A stretch of 64,000 nt of DNA from an uncultured Porphyromonadaceae bacterium (lineage in GTDB: Bacteria > Bacteroidota > Bacteroidia > Bacteroidales > Muribaculaceae). The stretch lies in the NCBI GenBank assembly GCA_947177685.1, contig CAMWVE010000003.1, positions 1 through 64,000 of the forward strand. Reading direction: 5' to 3'. The notes beneath the pieces were generated by a model. The model did no database searches. It was not told the origin of the DNA and saw only the letters and a list, made by a program, of their open reading frames with translations. Shown here in pieces: positions 9,813-17,982 of this stretch (position 1 is the first letter of the stretch; every line of letters begins with the position of its first letter). Position numbers and translations under genes: made by a program.

Positions 9813-10360
9813 TGAGGCGTCTCAGGCTGTTGACCCTGCTGTTGCTGCTACCCTCATTGGCGCTCGGCAGCGTCACCCTCTCGCCGCAGCGGATCGACTC
9901 GCTCATTGCGCAAACACCCGCATGCGTTCCGGTGGAAGGGGTCTGGCGATTCATGCCTGACAATGCAGCCATAGCCATTCTCCGACAACCCGGACAGTCT
10001 GCCGCCACCGGTCCGCTCTCCTTCGACATTTATCTATACTCAACCGTCACAGCACGTCTGAAGCCGGGAACACTGATAGGCACGCTCCAAGCCACACCTG
10101 AGCATGACACCTACAAAGCATCCATGCTCATTGATCCCGCTTCCGGCTCCGCTCGCCACAAAGAATTTACCCTCCGGCTCAAAGACCCGTCACACCTGAC
10201 ATTCACCCCGCGTAAGAAAGGGCTTTCAATCAGCCTTTGGCGACTTATACCCTATCTTTTCCGCGTTTCAATAATAGATAACCGAGGCGACGAACTTAAC
10301 GGGTGCGTCAAACTAAAGCCACTCACTCCGGGAGTGTCCGAACCGGTGCGATACCTATGA
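9812..10360 (+). CDS. Exported protein of unknown function
   Basis: I do not recognise this 182-residue protein. It has a short signal peptide (about residues 1-19, LLTLLLLLPSLALG) and a predicted soluble beta-rich body. Middle stretches such as YLYSTVTARLKPGTLIGTLQA resemble lipid-interacting or chaperone-like envelope proteins, but no family can be named. It overlaps the DUF3078 gene by one base and the next gene by four (ATGA), so it belongs to the same envelope operon. Confidence 0.7.
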   Translation: MRRLRLLTLLLLLPSLALGSVTLSPQRIDSLIAQTPACVPVEGVWRFMPDNAAIAILRQPGQSAATGPLSFDIYLYSTVTARLKPGTLIGTLQATPEHDTYKASMLIDPASGSARHKEFTLRLKDPSHLTFTPRKKGLSISLWRLIPYLFRVSIIDNRGDELNGCVKLKPLTPGVSEPVRYL

Positions 10361-10818
10361 AACCTCTGCTGACAGCCCTTCTGCTCCCCTTACTGCTGCA
10401 GGCGACGGCGGTGGCACAACGCACCACCCGCACCCGGCTCCGTCCACGCCATCAGATAGAAGTGCAGGTCGCCGATACACCTATATATATAGTACCCGCT
10501 CCGGAAACATGCCCTATAACCGGTTTTGACAAACCGCTGAACTCCCTGCGCGAAACATTCCACCTCACCAACAACACCCCGGCAACTGTCACCGAACTGT
10601 TCCTGACGCTGAACTACACCGACACATCAGGCAGACAGCTCCACCGGCTTTCTCGCCACATAACCCACACGATTGAACCGGGCGAAACCGTTCTGTTGAG
10701 CATACCCTCATTCGACCGCCAGAAATCATTCTACTACAGGCTGAGCCGCAAGCCGCGCGTCCAGTCCACACCCTTCGATGTCACAATCCAAATCGATTCC
10801 GTAAGGATTATGCAGTAA
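10357..10818 (+). CDS. Small exported protein of unknown function
   Basis: This 153-residue protein begins at the ATG that overlaps the previous stop (ATGA). The longer open frame from 10303 would overlap that gene by 58 bp and lacks a signal peptide, so I rejected it. The signal peptide covers about residues 1-20 (LLTALLLPLLLQATAVAQ). The body looks like one immunoglobulin-like or Fn3-like beta sandwich: NSLRETFHLTNNTPATVTEL, then ETVLLSIPSF, and a terminal strand FDVTIQIDSVRI. It closes the run that starts at rex. Its role is unknown; it may assist the adjacent envelope proteins. Confidence 0.68.
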   Translation: MKPLLTALLLPLLLQATAVAQRTTRTRLRPRHQIEVQVADTPIYIVPAPETCPITGFDKPLNSLRETFHLTNNTPATVTELFLTLNYTDTSGRQLHRLSRHITHTIEPGETVLLSIPSFDRQKSFYYRLSRKPRVQSTPFDVTIQIDSVRIMQ

Positions 10819-10866
10819 TTTTAGAAATTTTATTAGCTTGATGACCGCTACACAAAATAAATTTGC

Positions 10867-10874
10867 TAATTTTG
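10867..10874 (+). promoter_or_regulatory. -7 box upstream of the DUF4494 gene
   Basis: TAATTTTG fits TAnnTTTG, 35 bp before the DUF4494 start, in an AT-rich gap. The nearest TTG upstream is 26 bp away rather than 19-21, so the -33 part is not convincing. Confidence 0.45.
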
Positions 10875-10909
10875 TACAACTTTGATAAATCGAAATAATA
10901 AGGATATAT

Positions 10910-11347
10910 ATGGCAACATGGTTTGAATGTAAAGTGCGCTACGACAAAATGCAGGAAAACGGCGCTATCAAAAAAGTAAACGAACCCTATCTGGTTGACG
11001 CACTCTCTTTTACCGAGGCAGAAGCTCGCATAACCGAGGAAATGACACCGTTCATATCAGGCGATTTCTCAATCTCGGCTGTGAAACGGACCAAAATAGC
11101 CGAAATATTCCGCGATGACAGCGCTGACCGCTGGTATCTGGTAAAATGCGCCTTCATCACCATTGATGAGAAAACAGCCGTCGAGAAGAAAACAGTCACC
11201 ACAATGCTCGTGGCTGCTTCTGACTTCAAAGGAGCCTACGACAACTTCATGGAAGGTATGAAATCAACCATGGCTGACTTTGAGATTCAAGCCATCACCG
11301 AAACCATGATCATGGATGTCTACAACGCCAAACTCGGCGACAAATAA
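10910..11347 (+). CDS. DUF4494 domain protein
   Basis: This 145-residue cytoplasmic protein belongs to the Bacteroidota family DUF4494, recognisable from its opening MATWFECKVRYDKMQENG and the central KRTKIAEIFRD region. It is predicted as an alpha/beta single domain without signal peptide or membrane segment. The function is not known. It is followed after 6 bp by the YggS-type gene, so the two are probably co-transcribed from the promoter at 10867. Confidence 0.82.
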   Translation: MATWFECKVRYDKMQENGAIKKVNEPYLVDALSFTEAEARITEEMTPFISGDFSISAVKRTKIAEIFRDDSADRWYLVKCAFITIDEKTAVEKKTVTTMLVAASDFKGAYDNFMEGMKSTMADFEIQAITETMIMDVYNAKLGDK

Positions 11348-11353
11348 CCTGCC

Positions 11354-12025
11354 ATGAGCCGGATAGCTGACAAAATTCGCCATTATCACGAACTCCTTGA
11401 ACCGCAGGGAGTTCAACTGGTTGCTGTCAGCAAGTTTCACCCCGCCGAGGCTGTCAGCGAGGCTTACGCCGCCGGTCAACGCATCTTCGGCGAAAGCCGT
11501 GTGCAGGAACTGCTCGCCAAACAGCCCCAGCTCCCTGACGACATCAGCTGGCACTTCATAGGTCATCTGCAGACCAACAAAGTGCGTCAGCTCATTGGCA
11601 AAGTGTCACTCATTGAGAGCGTTGACTCCGAAAAATTGCTTGACCTGATTGACAAAGAATCGCTCCGTGCCGGCATTGTCACCCGTGTGCTGCTCCAAGT
11701 GCATGTGGCGCAGGAAGAAACAAAAACCGGATTTCTACCTGAAGAATTTCTCGATTACTTCAGGCAGCGCAGTTTCGAGCGACTTCAAGCCACACACCTC
11801 TGCGGAGTAATGGGAATGGCATCGAACACCGATGACACCGACCGCATCCTCGCCGACTTTGCCGCCATAGCACAGTTGCGCCGTCAGGCAGTAGAAACCG
11901 CCCCCGACCTGCGCGGATTCGACACACTCTCCATGGGCATGAGCGGCGACTATCAGCTTGCCATAAGAGAAGGCGCCACACACGTCCGCATAGGTACCGA
12001 CATCTTCGGCGAACGTACCTATTGA
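11354..12025 (+). CDS. YggS/PROSC-type pyridoxal phosphate homeostasis protein
   Basis: The YggS/PLPBP family has a single TIM barrel, like the N-terminal domain of alanine racemase. It binds PLP and buffers the free vitamin B6 pool rather than catalysing a reaction. The PLP lysine is seen as Lys27 in LVAVSKFHP. Other family marks are FGESRVQE, WHFIGHLQTNK and LSMGMSGDY near the end. At 223 residues it has the family's normal length. It lies 6 bp after the DUF4494 gene. A repeat-rich gap follows it. Confidence 0.92.
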   Translation: MSRIADKIRHYHELLEPQGVQLVAVSKFHPAEAVSEAYAAGQRIFGESRVQELLAKQPQLPDDISWHFIGHLQTNKVRQLIGKVSLIESVDSEKLLDLIDKESLRAGIVTRVLLQVHVAQEETKTGFLPEEFLDYFRQRSFERLQATHLCGVMGMASNTDDTDRILADFAAIAQLRRQAVETAPDLRGFDTLSMGMSGDYQLAIREGATHVRIGTDIFGERTY

Positions 12026-12030
12026 CTAAA

Positions 12031-12122
12031 AACTAAAAACTAACGACTAAAAACTAAAATCTCCCATTAGCCCCATTAGTCCCATTGGACCAATCAACTA
12101 AAAACTACCGACTAAAAACTAA
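12031..12122. repeat. 27-bp direct repeats flanking a triplicated 9-mer
   Basis: Two 27-bp copies (12031-12057 and 12096-12122) differ at one base and are built from the motif ACTAAAAACTA. Between them lie three 9-bp units: CCCATTAGC, CCCATTAGT and CCCATTGGA (12063-12089). The array fills most of the gap between the YggS-type gene and the transporter and contains no gene. Its role is unknown. It could be a slippage-prone intergenic element. Confidence 0.85.
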
Positions 12123-12141
12123 TAACTAAAAATCATATTCC

Positions 12142-13482
12142 ATGGCAAAAAACAAACCAAACTACACATTACCAATCATTGTAATGTTCTTCCTGTTCGC
12201 AATGATTTCATTCGTGACAGGCTTTCAGAATCCATTCGGCGTAATCCTTAAGGATCAGCTCGAACTGAACAACTTCCAGTCGCAGCTCGGCAATGCCGCA
12301 AACTTCATCGCGTATGCCTTCATGGGACTCCCTGCAGGTATCATTCTCCAGAGAAAAGGATTCAAATTCTCAGCCATTGCAGCCGTAATTGTAGGTCTGG
12401 CAGGCGTTATTCTGATGTTCATATCCTCAATTTTCGTTGACAAGAACATCATCTTCCCCATCTACATGGCAGGTGCCTTCGTTGCCGGCTTCTCCATGTG
12501 TATGCTCAACACCGTAGTTAACCCCATGCTCAACACCCTCGGTGGCGGCGGTAAAACCGGTAACCAGTTGCTCCAGTTCGGTGGTGCCACAAACTCCCTC
12601 GCTGCCACCATCTGCCCCGTGCTCGTTGGCTATCTCATGGGTGAGGAACTCAAAGGACTCAGCCTCGTTCAGGCTCGCCCCGCCCTGTTCATCGCCATGG
12701 GCATCTTCGCGCTTGCGCTCGTAGTCCTCTTCCTCTCTGACCTCCCCGAGCCCATCCTTGAAGAAATGAAGAAAGCTGACAAATCAAAAGTAAAAGCTTC
12801 ACAGCCCTCTGTCGGCGGACTCTTCAAATTCACCCACTATCTGCTCGGTGTCATCGCCATCTTCATCTATGTAGGCGTTGAAGTAGGTATCCCCAACATG
12901 GCAAACCAATACATGACCACCAAAGTTGCCGAAGGCGGACTTGAGCTGAGCGGTATCCTTGCCGGCTCGCTCGTAGGTGCCTACTGGTTCCTGATGCTCG
13001 TAGGTCGTCTGCTCGGCGGTGTTGTCGGCGGATTCGTCCCCAGCAAAGTCATGCTCACCTCAGTGTCAGTACTCATCATGGGTCTCATTCTCAGCGCCAT
13101 CATGCTTCCTGCCACCATGGTTCACATTCCCGTCCTGAACATGGATGCGCCGCTGAACATCATCATGCTTGTTCTTTGCGGTCTCTGCACCTCAGTCATG
13201 TGGGGCGCTATCTTCAACCTCGCAGCTGAAGGTCTCGGCAAATACACCGCCGTGGCATCCGGACTTTTCATGGTAATGGTTTGCGGTGGTGGCATACTCC
13301 CCCTCATTCAGGGCTACGTTGCTGACCTCACCTCATTCATCCAGTCCTACTGGGTTCCCTTCATCGGTGCCGGTTACATCCTCTTCTACGCCCTGATTGG
13401 CTCGCACGTCTACCGTCGTGACGCCTCAGCCACCCAGCTCAAAGAAGAAGTTATTGATGGCGACGTCTACATCGAAAAATAA
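12142..13482 (+). CDS. FHS-family sugar transporter (MFS)
   Basis: This 446-residue inner-membrane protein has about twelve hydrophobic segments and belongs to the fucose/glucose/galactose:H+ symporter (FHS) branch of the major facilitator superfamily. Family marks include SFVTGFQNPFG in the first segment, NTVVNPMLNTLGGGGKTGNQLLQFGGA after the fourth, and WGAIFNLAAEGLGK late in the protein. A charged central loop (about residues 200-225, EEMKKADKSKVKASQ) separates the two halves. The substrate is probably a hexose but cannot be fixed from sequence. It is a single-gene unit ending at the palindromic terminator at 13505. Confidence 0.86.
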   Translation: MAKNKPNYTLPIIVMFFLFAMISFVTGFQNPFGVILKDQLELNNFQSQLGNAANFIAYAFMGLPAGIILQRKGFKFSAIAAVIVGLAGVILMFISSIFVDKNIIFPIYMAGAFVAGFSMCMLNTVVNPMLNTLGGGGKTGNQLLQFGGATNSLAATICPVLVGYLMGEELKGLSLVQARPALFIAMGIFALALVVLFLSDLPEPILEEMKKADKSKVKASQPSVGGLFKFTHYLLGVIAIFIYVGVEVGIPNMANQYMTTKVAEGGLELSGILAGSLVGAYWFLMLVGRLLGGVVGGFVPSKVMLTSVSVLIMGLILSAIMLPATMVHIPVLNMDAPLNIIMLVLCGLCTSVMWGAIFNLAAEGLGKYTAVASGLFMVMVCGGGILPLIQGYVADLTSFIQSYWVPFIGAGYILFYALIGSHVYRRDASATQLKEEVIDGDVYIEK

Positions 13483-13504
13483 ACATCAACATATTTATAT
13501 AATA

Positions 13505-13540
13505 AAAAGGAGGATGTTCCGCGCGGAACATCCTCCTTTT
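13505..13540. terminator. Perfect 36-bp palindromic bidirectional terminator
   Basis: The arms of 18 bp are perfectly complementary with no unpaired loop bases in the DNA. They begin AAAAGGAGGATG and end CATCCTCCTTTT, centred on CGCG. It lies between convergent genes (the transporter ending at 13482 and slyD ending at 13566) and offers an A-run and T-run in both directions. Confidence 0.9.
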
Positions 13541-13565
13541 GGTATGTCAGAATTTGGTTGTCTGA

Positions 13566-14135
13566 TTAATGGCAGCAGCCGTCACCGCATCCGCAGTGAT
13601 CGTGCTCCTCGCCGCAATGGTCCTGGTCACAGCCGCAACCACAGCCACCTTCGGGCTTCAGCTCTTCAGGTGAGGCATCGCGCACGGCAAGGATTTTGCC
13701 CTTGAAACGAACATCTTTTCCGGCAAGGGGATGGTTGAAGTCCATGATTACATGGGTGGGGGTAACCTCCTTCACCAGACCGTTGATGCGGAAGCCGTCA
13801 GCAGTCATCATAGGCACAATCGCACCTGCCTTGATTACTTCTTCATCAAATTTGCCGTCGACAAGGAAAATGTCGCGTTCAAGTTCGGCTATCTGCTCTT
13901 TGTCATATTCGCCGAAAGCTTCGGCTGCCTTCACCTTGACATCGAATTCGCCATCTTTTTCAAGACCTTCGATAGCCTCTTCCAAAGGACGGATCATGCC
14001 ACGGGTAACGCCGAAAATAATCTTTTCGGGGTCAGCCACATCTGTCTGATGCACAAGGGTTTCGGTGCCGTCGGGGTTGATCTGATACAGATCATAACCC
14101 AATTCTACATATTTTCCGGGTTGAATTTTTTCCAT
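13566..14135 (-). CDS. slyD: SlyD-type FKBP peptidyl-prolyl isomerase
   Basis: SlyD is a cytoplasmic prolyl isomerase with chaperone activity and a metal-binding tail, often linked to nickel or other metal delivery. The FKBP half-barrel runs from the start (MEKIQPGKYVELGYDLY) with the family pattern GMIRPLEEAIEGLEKDGEFDV. The inserted-in-flap chaperone domain lies around residues 75-125. NHPLAGKDVRFKGKIL closes the fold. A tail from about residue 164 is rich in Cys and His (CGCGCDQDHCGEEHDHCGC), which fits metal binding. The length of 189 is normal. Confidence 0.9.
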   Translation of the reverse strand: MEKIQPGKYVELGYDLYQINPDGTETLVHQTDVADPEKIIFGVTRGMIRPLEEAIEGLEKDGEFDVKVKAAEAFGEYDKEQIAELERDIFLVDGKFDEEVIKAGAIVPMMTADGFRINGLVKEVTPTHVIMDFNHPLAGKDVRFKGKILAVRDASPEELKPEGGCGCGCDQDHCGEEHDHCGCGDGCCH

Positions 14136-14182
14136 TTTTTGTTGATTTTTAAATTGTTATCTGTTATGTCTGATAAAATAAC

Positions 14183-14209
14183 AAAAACCATGCCAAATTG
14201 GTTTTGGCA
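14183..14209 (-). terminator. Probable terminator of the GHL10 gene
   Basis: On the minus strand, after the stop at 14227, the sequence TGCCAAA...TTTGGCA makes a 7-bp stem with a 5-base loop, followed shortly by a T-rich run. It lies between the GHL10 gene and slyD, which are on the same strand. Confidence 0.5.
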
Positions 14210-14226
14210 CCGACCCCTGTCAGTTG

Positions 14227-17200
14227 TCAGAGCAGAATTTTCACAGCTTTGGTCTGTCCGGCAGCAATAACCCTTACAATCAGCAGTCCGTGATGACCGC
14301 GCAGGTCAACCGTAGAAGTGCCGGAGCAATGTGCCACCATCAGCCCTGAGGCGTTGTAAACAGCCACATCGTCAACTTCGGTTCCAAGGTCAAGAATACC
14401 GTCATTCATGGTCAGACGGATTGAAACGCCGTCGGTCGGCACCTCAACGTCAGCCGGATTGATTATATCCATCTTGTATGCCGCCAGAGCATTGTTGGAG
14501 ACATAGGTGTAGATCATGGCGCTGTTGTCAGTGGTATGCACTTCAGCAAGCGCACCGTAGTCACCTCCTGCGGGAATAACTGAGCCGAAATGCTTCGGGG
14601 CAAATTTCCATAGGGGGGTCAGATCCTCGTAGCTTGACGGCAGCGATTTACCATATTCAAGGGTATAAGCCACGCCGGTAGTGAAATGCGAATGAGGATA
14701 GATGAGGAACGGCATTCCGTCAAGCGTGAAGTATGCGCCTCCGTTAATTTCGGCAGGTAATTTCTTCTCGCCGAAGTTGCCCGATGCCGTTCCTTCGCCT
14801 AACTTGTAGTAGTGGAACGGTGTCTTGCCGCCGTCGATGAACGCCGCGTCAGCTGAAACTGCCTGAATACGAGGTGCTACGCCCGGGTTACATCCCAGTT
14901 CAAACAGTTTGGGTTCGCTGAGATTGCCATCCTTAAGATGCCAGCGCATTGCCTGAGTCGACTGTGACGACGCTGCGATGATATAGCCGTCAGTTGTGAG
15001 GTCGCCAACCACATCAATGTGGTCGATGCGGATGTCAAGCTGCATCTTGGCAAGTGCAGTCACCTTACCGTCAGCCGGATTTACCTTACCTACAACCAGT
15101 TTGCTCTTGCTGTTGAGTGCCAATCCCGAGATTATCATGTTGCCGGCGTCATCAGTGGTGAGGGTGGTGGCAGGCGCATGATAATCGCAGTAATCCTCAT
15201 CAGGAATCAATTCGAGCGGAGTTAGTTCCTCGCCGGTAGCAGCATCATAACGGAGCAGACGGAACGCCGACGCGGAGGTTACACCATCCATGTTGGCAAG
15301 ATAGATTACGTCATCAACCACCGTGAAATCGCGGCAATGTTTATTGGTAATTCCCAGCGAGTTACCGTGGGTTTCAGAACGGACCCACAGGTTTTGCAGG
15401 CGCAGGAGTCTGCCGTTTGACATCGGATCGGTGAAATCGTAGAGTTCGCCGTCAGTGATGATGGTATAGTCGCTGCCGTTGTTGCGGTTGATGGTAAACG
15501 TGCGGCTGTCAGAGATTCCTTCATCGTAACCGTCGCAATAAACAAGTGCGCGCCAATGATATGTGCCGTCAGTGAAATGGCTTACAGGAAGTATGAACTG
15601 TAGTTCATCACCTTCAGTAACAGTAGGCTTCACTACTGACAGAAGCACATGGTTGAACTGCGCGTCAGTAGAAATCTGAACTGACTGCATCGATGCGCCT
15701 TCAATTCGTTTCACTGTCAGAACAAGGTCACCCTCGGTCAGTTCGGTGCCGTTTTCAGGCGCAATGATTTCCGGAACCGGACCGGGGCGCGAAGGGGTCT
15801 CGCCCAGAGTCGTTGCCTCCCATTCGTAGCCAAAACGGTCGTATGGGGTAACGGCATACCAGAAACCGCCAATCTTTTCATTGGGAAGCTTGAAGGTGGG
15901 TTCGTATGAGAATCCTAACAGATACTCGGCATTCATGCCGGTTTTTGTCCGGTTCTTTGCATCCTTTATTGTCACTGTCTTGGGGATGGCATAGAAAGCG
16001 TAACGCACTTTATCCAGTTTTGTACATGACAGCGTGTTGCCGCTCAGAGTGAGCGATGTAATCTTGCCGGGATTCACCGGTTCATGGAATCGCATGGGGG
16101 GCAGCAGCGCCTTGGTGGGCATAGCCTCCTTCAGTTCGGCATCATACTGATCCATGTCGCCGCGGGCGTAGAACACCACGCCGTTGTCGCCGTCATGGTT
16201 TTCGGCACGGTTGATGTTCAGCTGCAGACCCATCTGACCGGCGCTGTAATTGCGGTATGCGCCCACGCTTGAATAAAAAGGTACGTCAAGGGCGTCCGAC
16301 GCCTTCACCCACCAGTTGCAGATGGGCTGATAGGGAGCGTTATACTGAGTGGTAGCCCAATAGATCTGCGGGCTGATGTAGTCAATGGTGTGTGCAGCCA
16401 TCCATGCCAGAGGGTTACAGAAAATGTCGTTGTACATGCCATCGCCGGCTGATGCGGGACAGGCAGGCAGATTATATTCCCTTGCTGCCACTCCTCCGGG
16501 ACCACCGCCGATGCCTCGCGGACTCAGACCGAAGCGTACCCACGGCTTGGCATCTTTGATTTCAATATAGACCTCCTCAATCATTTTGTTAACATTCTCA
16601 CGGCGCCAGTCGGCAAGCGAAAGGCTTGTGCCGGAAGCTTTGTATTCCTCATAGTCATAGCCTGAAGTGACGTTCTTATAAGGCAATCCGGGGCAATAGA
16701 AATAGTCGTCGAACATAATACCGTCGATGTCATAGTTATTGACTACCTCCATCACGCGGTCAACAATGTATTGGCGCACTTCAGGATTACCCGGGTCAAA
16801 AATAGTGATGTTGCCGTAGGTCAGAGTCCATCCCTTGGCTATATGTTCCCTGTCATAGTCCGTCAGAGGAGACTTATCTTTCTGCAGACGGAACGGGTTG
16901 ATCCACGCATGCGCCTCGATGCCGCGGGCATGACATTCCTGCACGAAAAACTCCAGAGGGTCGTAGGTAGGTGCGACACCGCGTCCGCCGGTCAAAAAGT
17001 GCGACCACGGCTCGCAGCTTGATTTATAGAGAGCGTCGCCCATGGGGCGCACCTGCAATGCCAGCGCGTTGCAGTTATATTTCACCATCTGGTCGATATG
17101 CGCTATCAGGGCATCTTTCTGTTCCGCCGCTGTAGCCTCGGAGGTTCCTACAAGCGATCCGGGCCAACTGGTACCTGTTACAATGGATGCGAGCCACGCC

Positions 17201-17307
17201 GATCGCAGCTCATTCTTGGGCACTTCCGCTTTTGTCTGTCCCGCCACTGTCAGTGTGCAGCCGGTCAGAAGCATTGCTACGGAGAGCATTACTTTACAAA
17301 AATTCAT
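14227..17307 (-). CDS. Secreted family-10-like (GHL10/DUF187) glycosyl hydrolase with sorting domain
   Basis: This 1026-residue protein is predicted to be exported and to act on a glycan. A signal peptide covers about residues 1-23 with a possible lipid cysteine at LLTGCT. The GHL10 TIM barrel spans about residues 30-400 and shows ELRSAWLASIVTGTSWPG, the motif NYDIDGIMFDDYFY and FGLSPRGIGGGPGG. A Fn3-like segment follows (about 510-600), then beta-rich repeats resembling a propeller (about 620-930). The last 70 residues (GVSIRLTMNDGILDLG to VKILL) look like a T9SS sorting domain. If so, the PorU genes in this window would process it. The exact substrate cannot be read. Confidence 0.8.
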   Translation of the reverse strand: MNFCKVMLSVAMLLTGCTLTVAGQTKAEVPKNELRSAWLASIVTGTSWPGSLVGTSEATAAEQKDALIAHIDQMVKYNCNALALQVRPMGDALYKSSCEPWSHFLTGGRGVAPTYDPLEFFVQECHARGIEAHAWINPFRLQKDKSPLTDYDREHIAKGWTLTYGNITIFDPGNPEVRQYIVDRVMEVVNNYDIDGIMFDDYFYCPGLPYKNVTSGYDYEEYKASGTSLSLADWRRENVNKMIEEVYIEIKDAKPWVRFGLSPRGIGGGPGGVAAREYNLPACPASAGDGMYNDIFCNPLAWMAAHTIDYISPQIYWATTQYNAPYQPICNWWVKASDALDVPFYSSVGAYRNYSAGQMGLQLNINRAENHDGDNGVVFYARGDMDQYDAELKEAMPTKALLPPMRFHEPVNPGKITSLTLSGNTLSCTKLDKVRYAFYAIPKTVTIKDAKNRTKTGMNAEYLLGFSYEPTFKLPNEKIGGFWYAVTPYDRFGYEWEATTLGETPSRPGPVPEIIAPENGTELTEGDLVLTVKRIEGASMQSVQISTDAQFNHVLLSVVKPTVTEGDELQFILPVSHFTDGTYHWRALVYCDGYDEGISDSRTFTINRNNGSDYTIITDGELYDFTDPMSNGRLLRLQNLWVRSETHGNSLGITNKHCRDFTVVDDVIYLANMDGVTSASAFRLLRYDAATGEELTPLELIPDEDYCDYHAPATTLTTDDAGNMIISGLALNSKSKLVVGKVNPADGKVTALAKMQLDIRIDHIDVVGDLTTDGYIIAASSQSTQAMRWHLKDGNLSEPKLFELGCNPGVAPRIQAVSADAAFIDGGKTPFHYYKLGEGTASGNFGEKKLPAEINGGAYFTLDGMPFLIYPHSHFTTGVAYTLEYGKSLPSSYEDLTPLWKFAPKHFGSVIPAGGDYGALAEVHTTDNSAMIYTYVSNNALAAYKMDIINPADVEVPTDGVSIRLTMNDGILDLGTEVDDVAVYNASGLMVAHCSGTSTVDLRGHHGLLIVRVIAAGQTKAVKILL

Positions 17308-17982
17308 CTTTTATAGTATTGATTGGTTAATAATTCAGGGTTAGTAGTATTCAATTTTCAAATTTACGAAAATTTTCCGACACAACAACTATACTTTTGC
17401 GATAAAGTAAAAATAAGACTGTAATTAAAATTTCCGAAATTGCCGTCATCTGATAACGTGCTGACGCCGGCATGTCTGATTCTGCCGCGAAAAGCCTCTT
17501 GCTTTGCGGCAAACTTACATTTAATTGCCATAATAGATTTGTGTTAAGTTATACATTAAGGATGTTGATAGAAATATCCGATATACGCTCCAAACACACA
17601 TATTCTTTTGTCAGTCATGGCACACGAAAAAAGAGCGTCAGCCAAAACTTTTTCCTATTTGGTTAATTAGGCTCTGGAATGCCCTGACGCTCAAATAAGT
17701 AAAAAGCAGTCTGCGCCCTTGAAGGGTACAAACCAACATTTCGACCTATTATTTGTGGGCGTCAAGTAAATTTTCCAGATTTAATTAACCCAAATAACTT
17801 GTCCAAAAGTCATGTTTGAAATATGTCTTGTTTCAGTCTTTCTGTTTCTTGTTTCAGTAGTTTTGATTTACAATCCGCAAATTAAGCAAATATTTCGGAA
17901 ATATGCAAGCAGATATTGCCGAACTGCTCAAATATTTACAAACTCCGGTAAACCCTTTATGTGCCTCATCATTACTTTTTAA
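17308..17982. other. 675-bp gap with a promoter, an inverted repeat and a possible coding remnant
   Basis: No convincing gene is present. It holds the promoter of the GHL10 gene (17359-17389). It also has a 9-bp inverted repeat, GAGCGTCAG (17633-17641) and CTGACGCTC (17684-17692), with a 42-base loop. On the minus strand a short open frame (17810-17881) ends in a helical, charged stretch and may be the tail of a lost gene. The open frame at 17472-17666 has no coding character. The region is AT-rich. Confidence 0.6.
17359..17389 (-). promoter_or_regulatory. Promoter of the GHL10 gene
   Basis: On the minus strand, GTTG (17386-17389, three of four bases of TTTG) lies 19 bp upstream of TAAATTTG (17359-17366). 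The inferred leader to the start at 17307 is about 45 bases. Confidence 0.5.

Noticed and set aside
17472-17666. Small coding gene on the plus strand
   Set aside because: No coding character, no recognised family, and no ribosome-binding or promoter context.
17633-17692. Terminator or small RNA from the 9-bp inverted repeat
   Set aside because: The loop is 42 bases, no T-run follows, and no promoter is linked to it.
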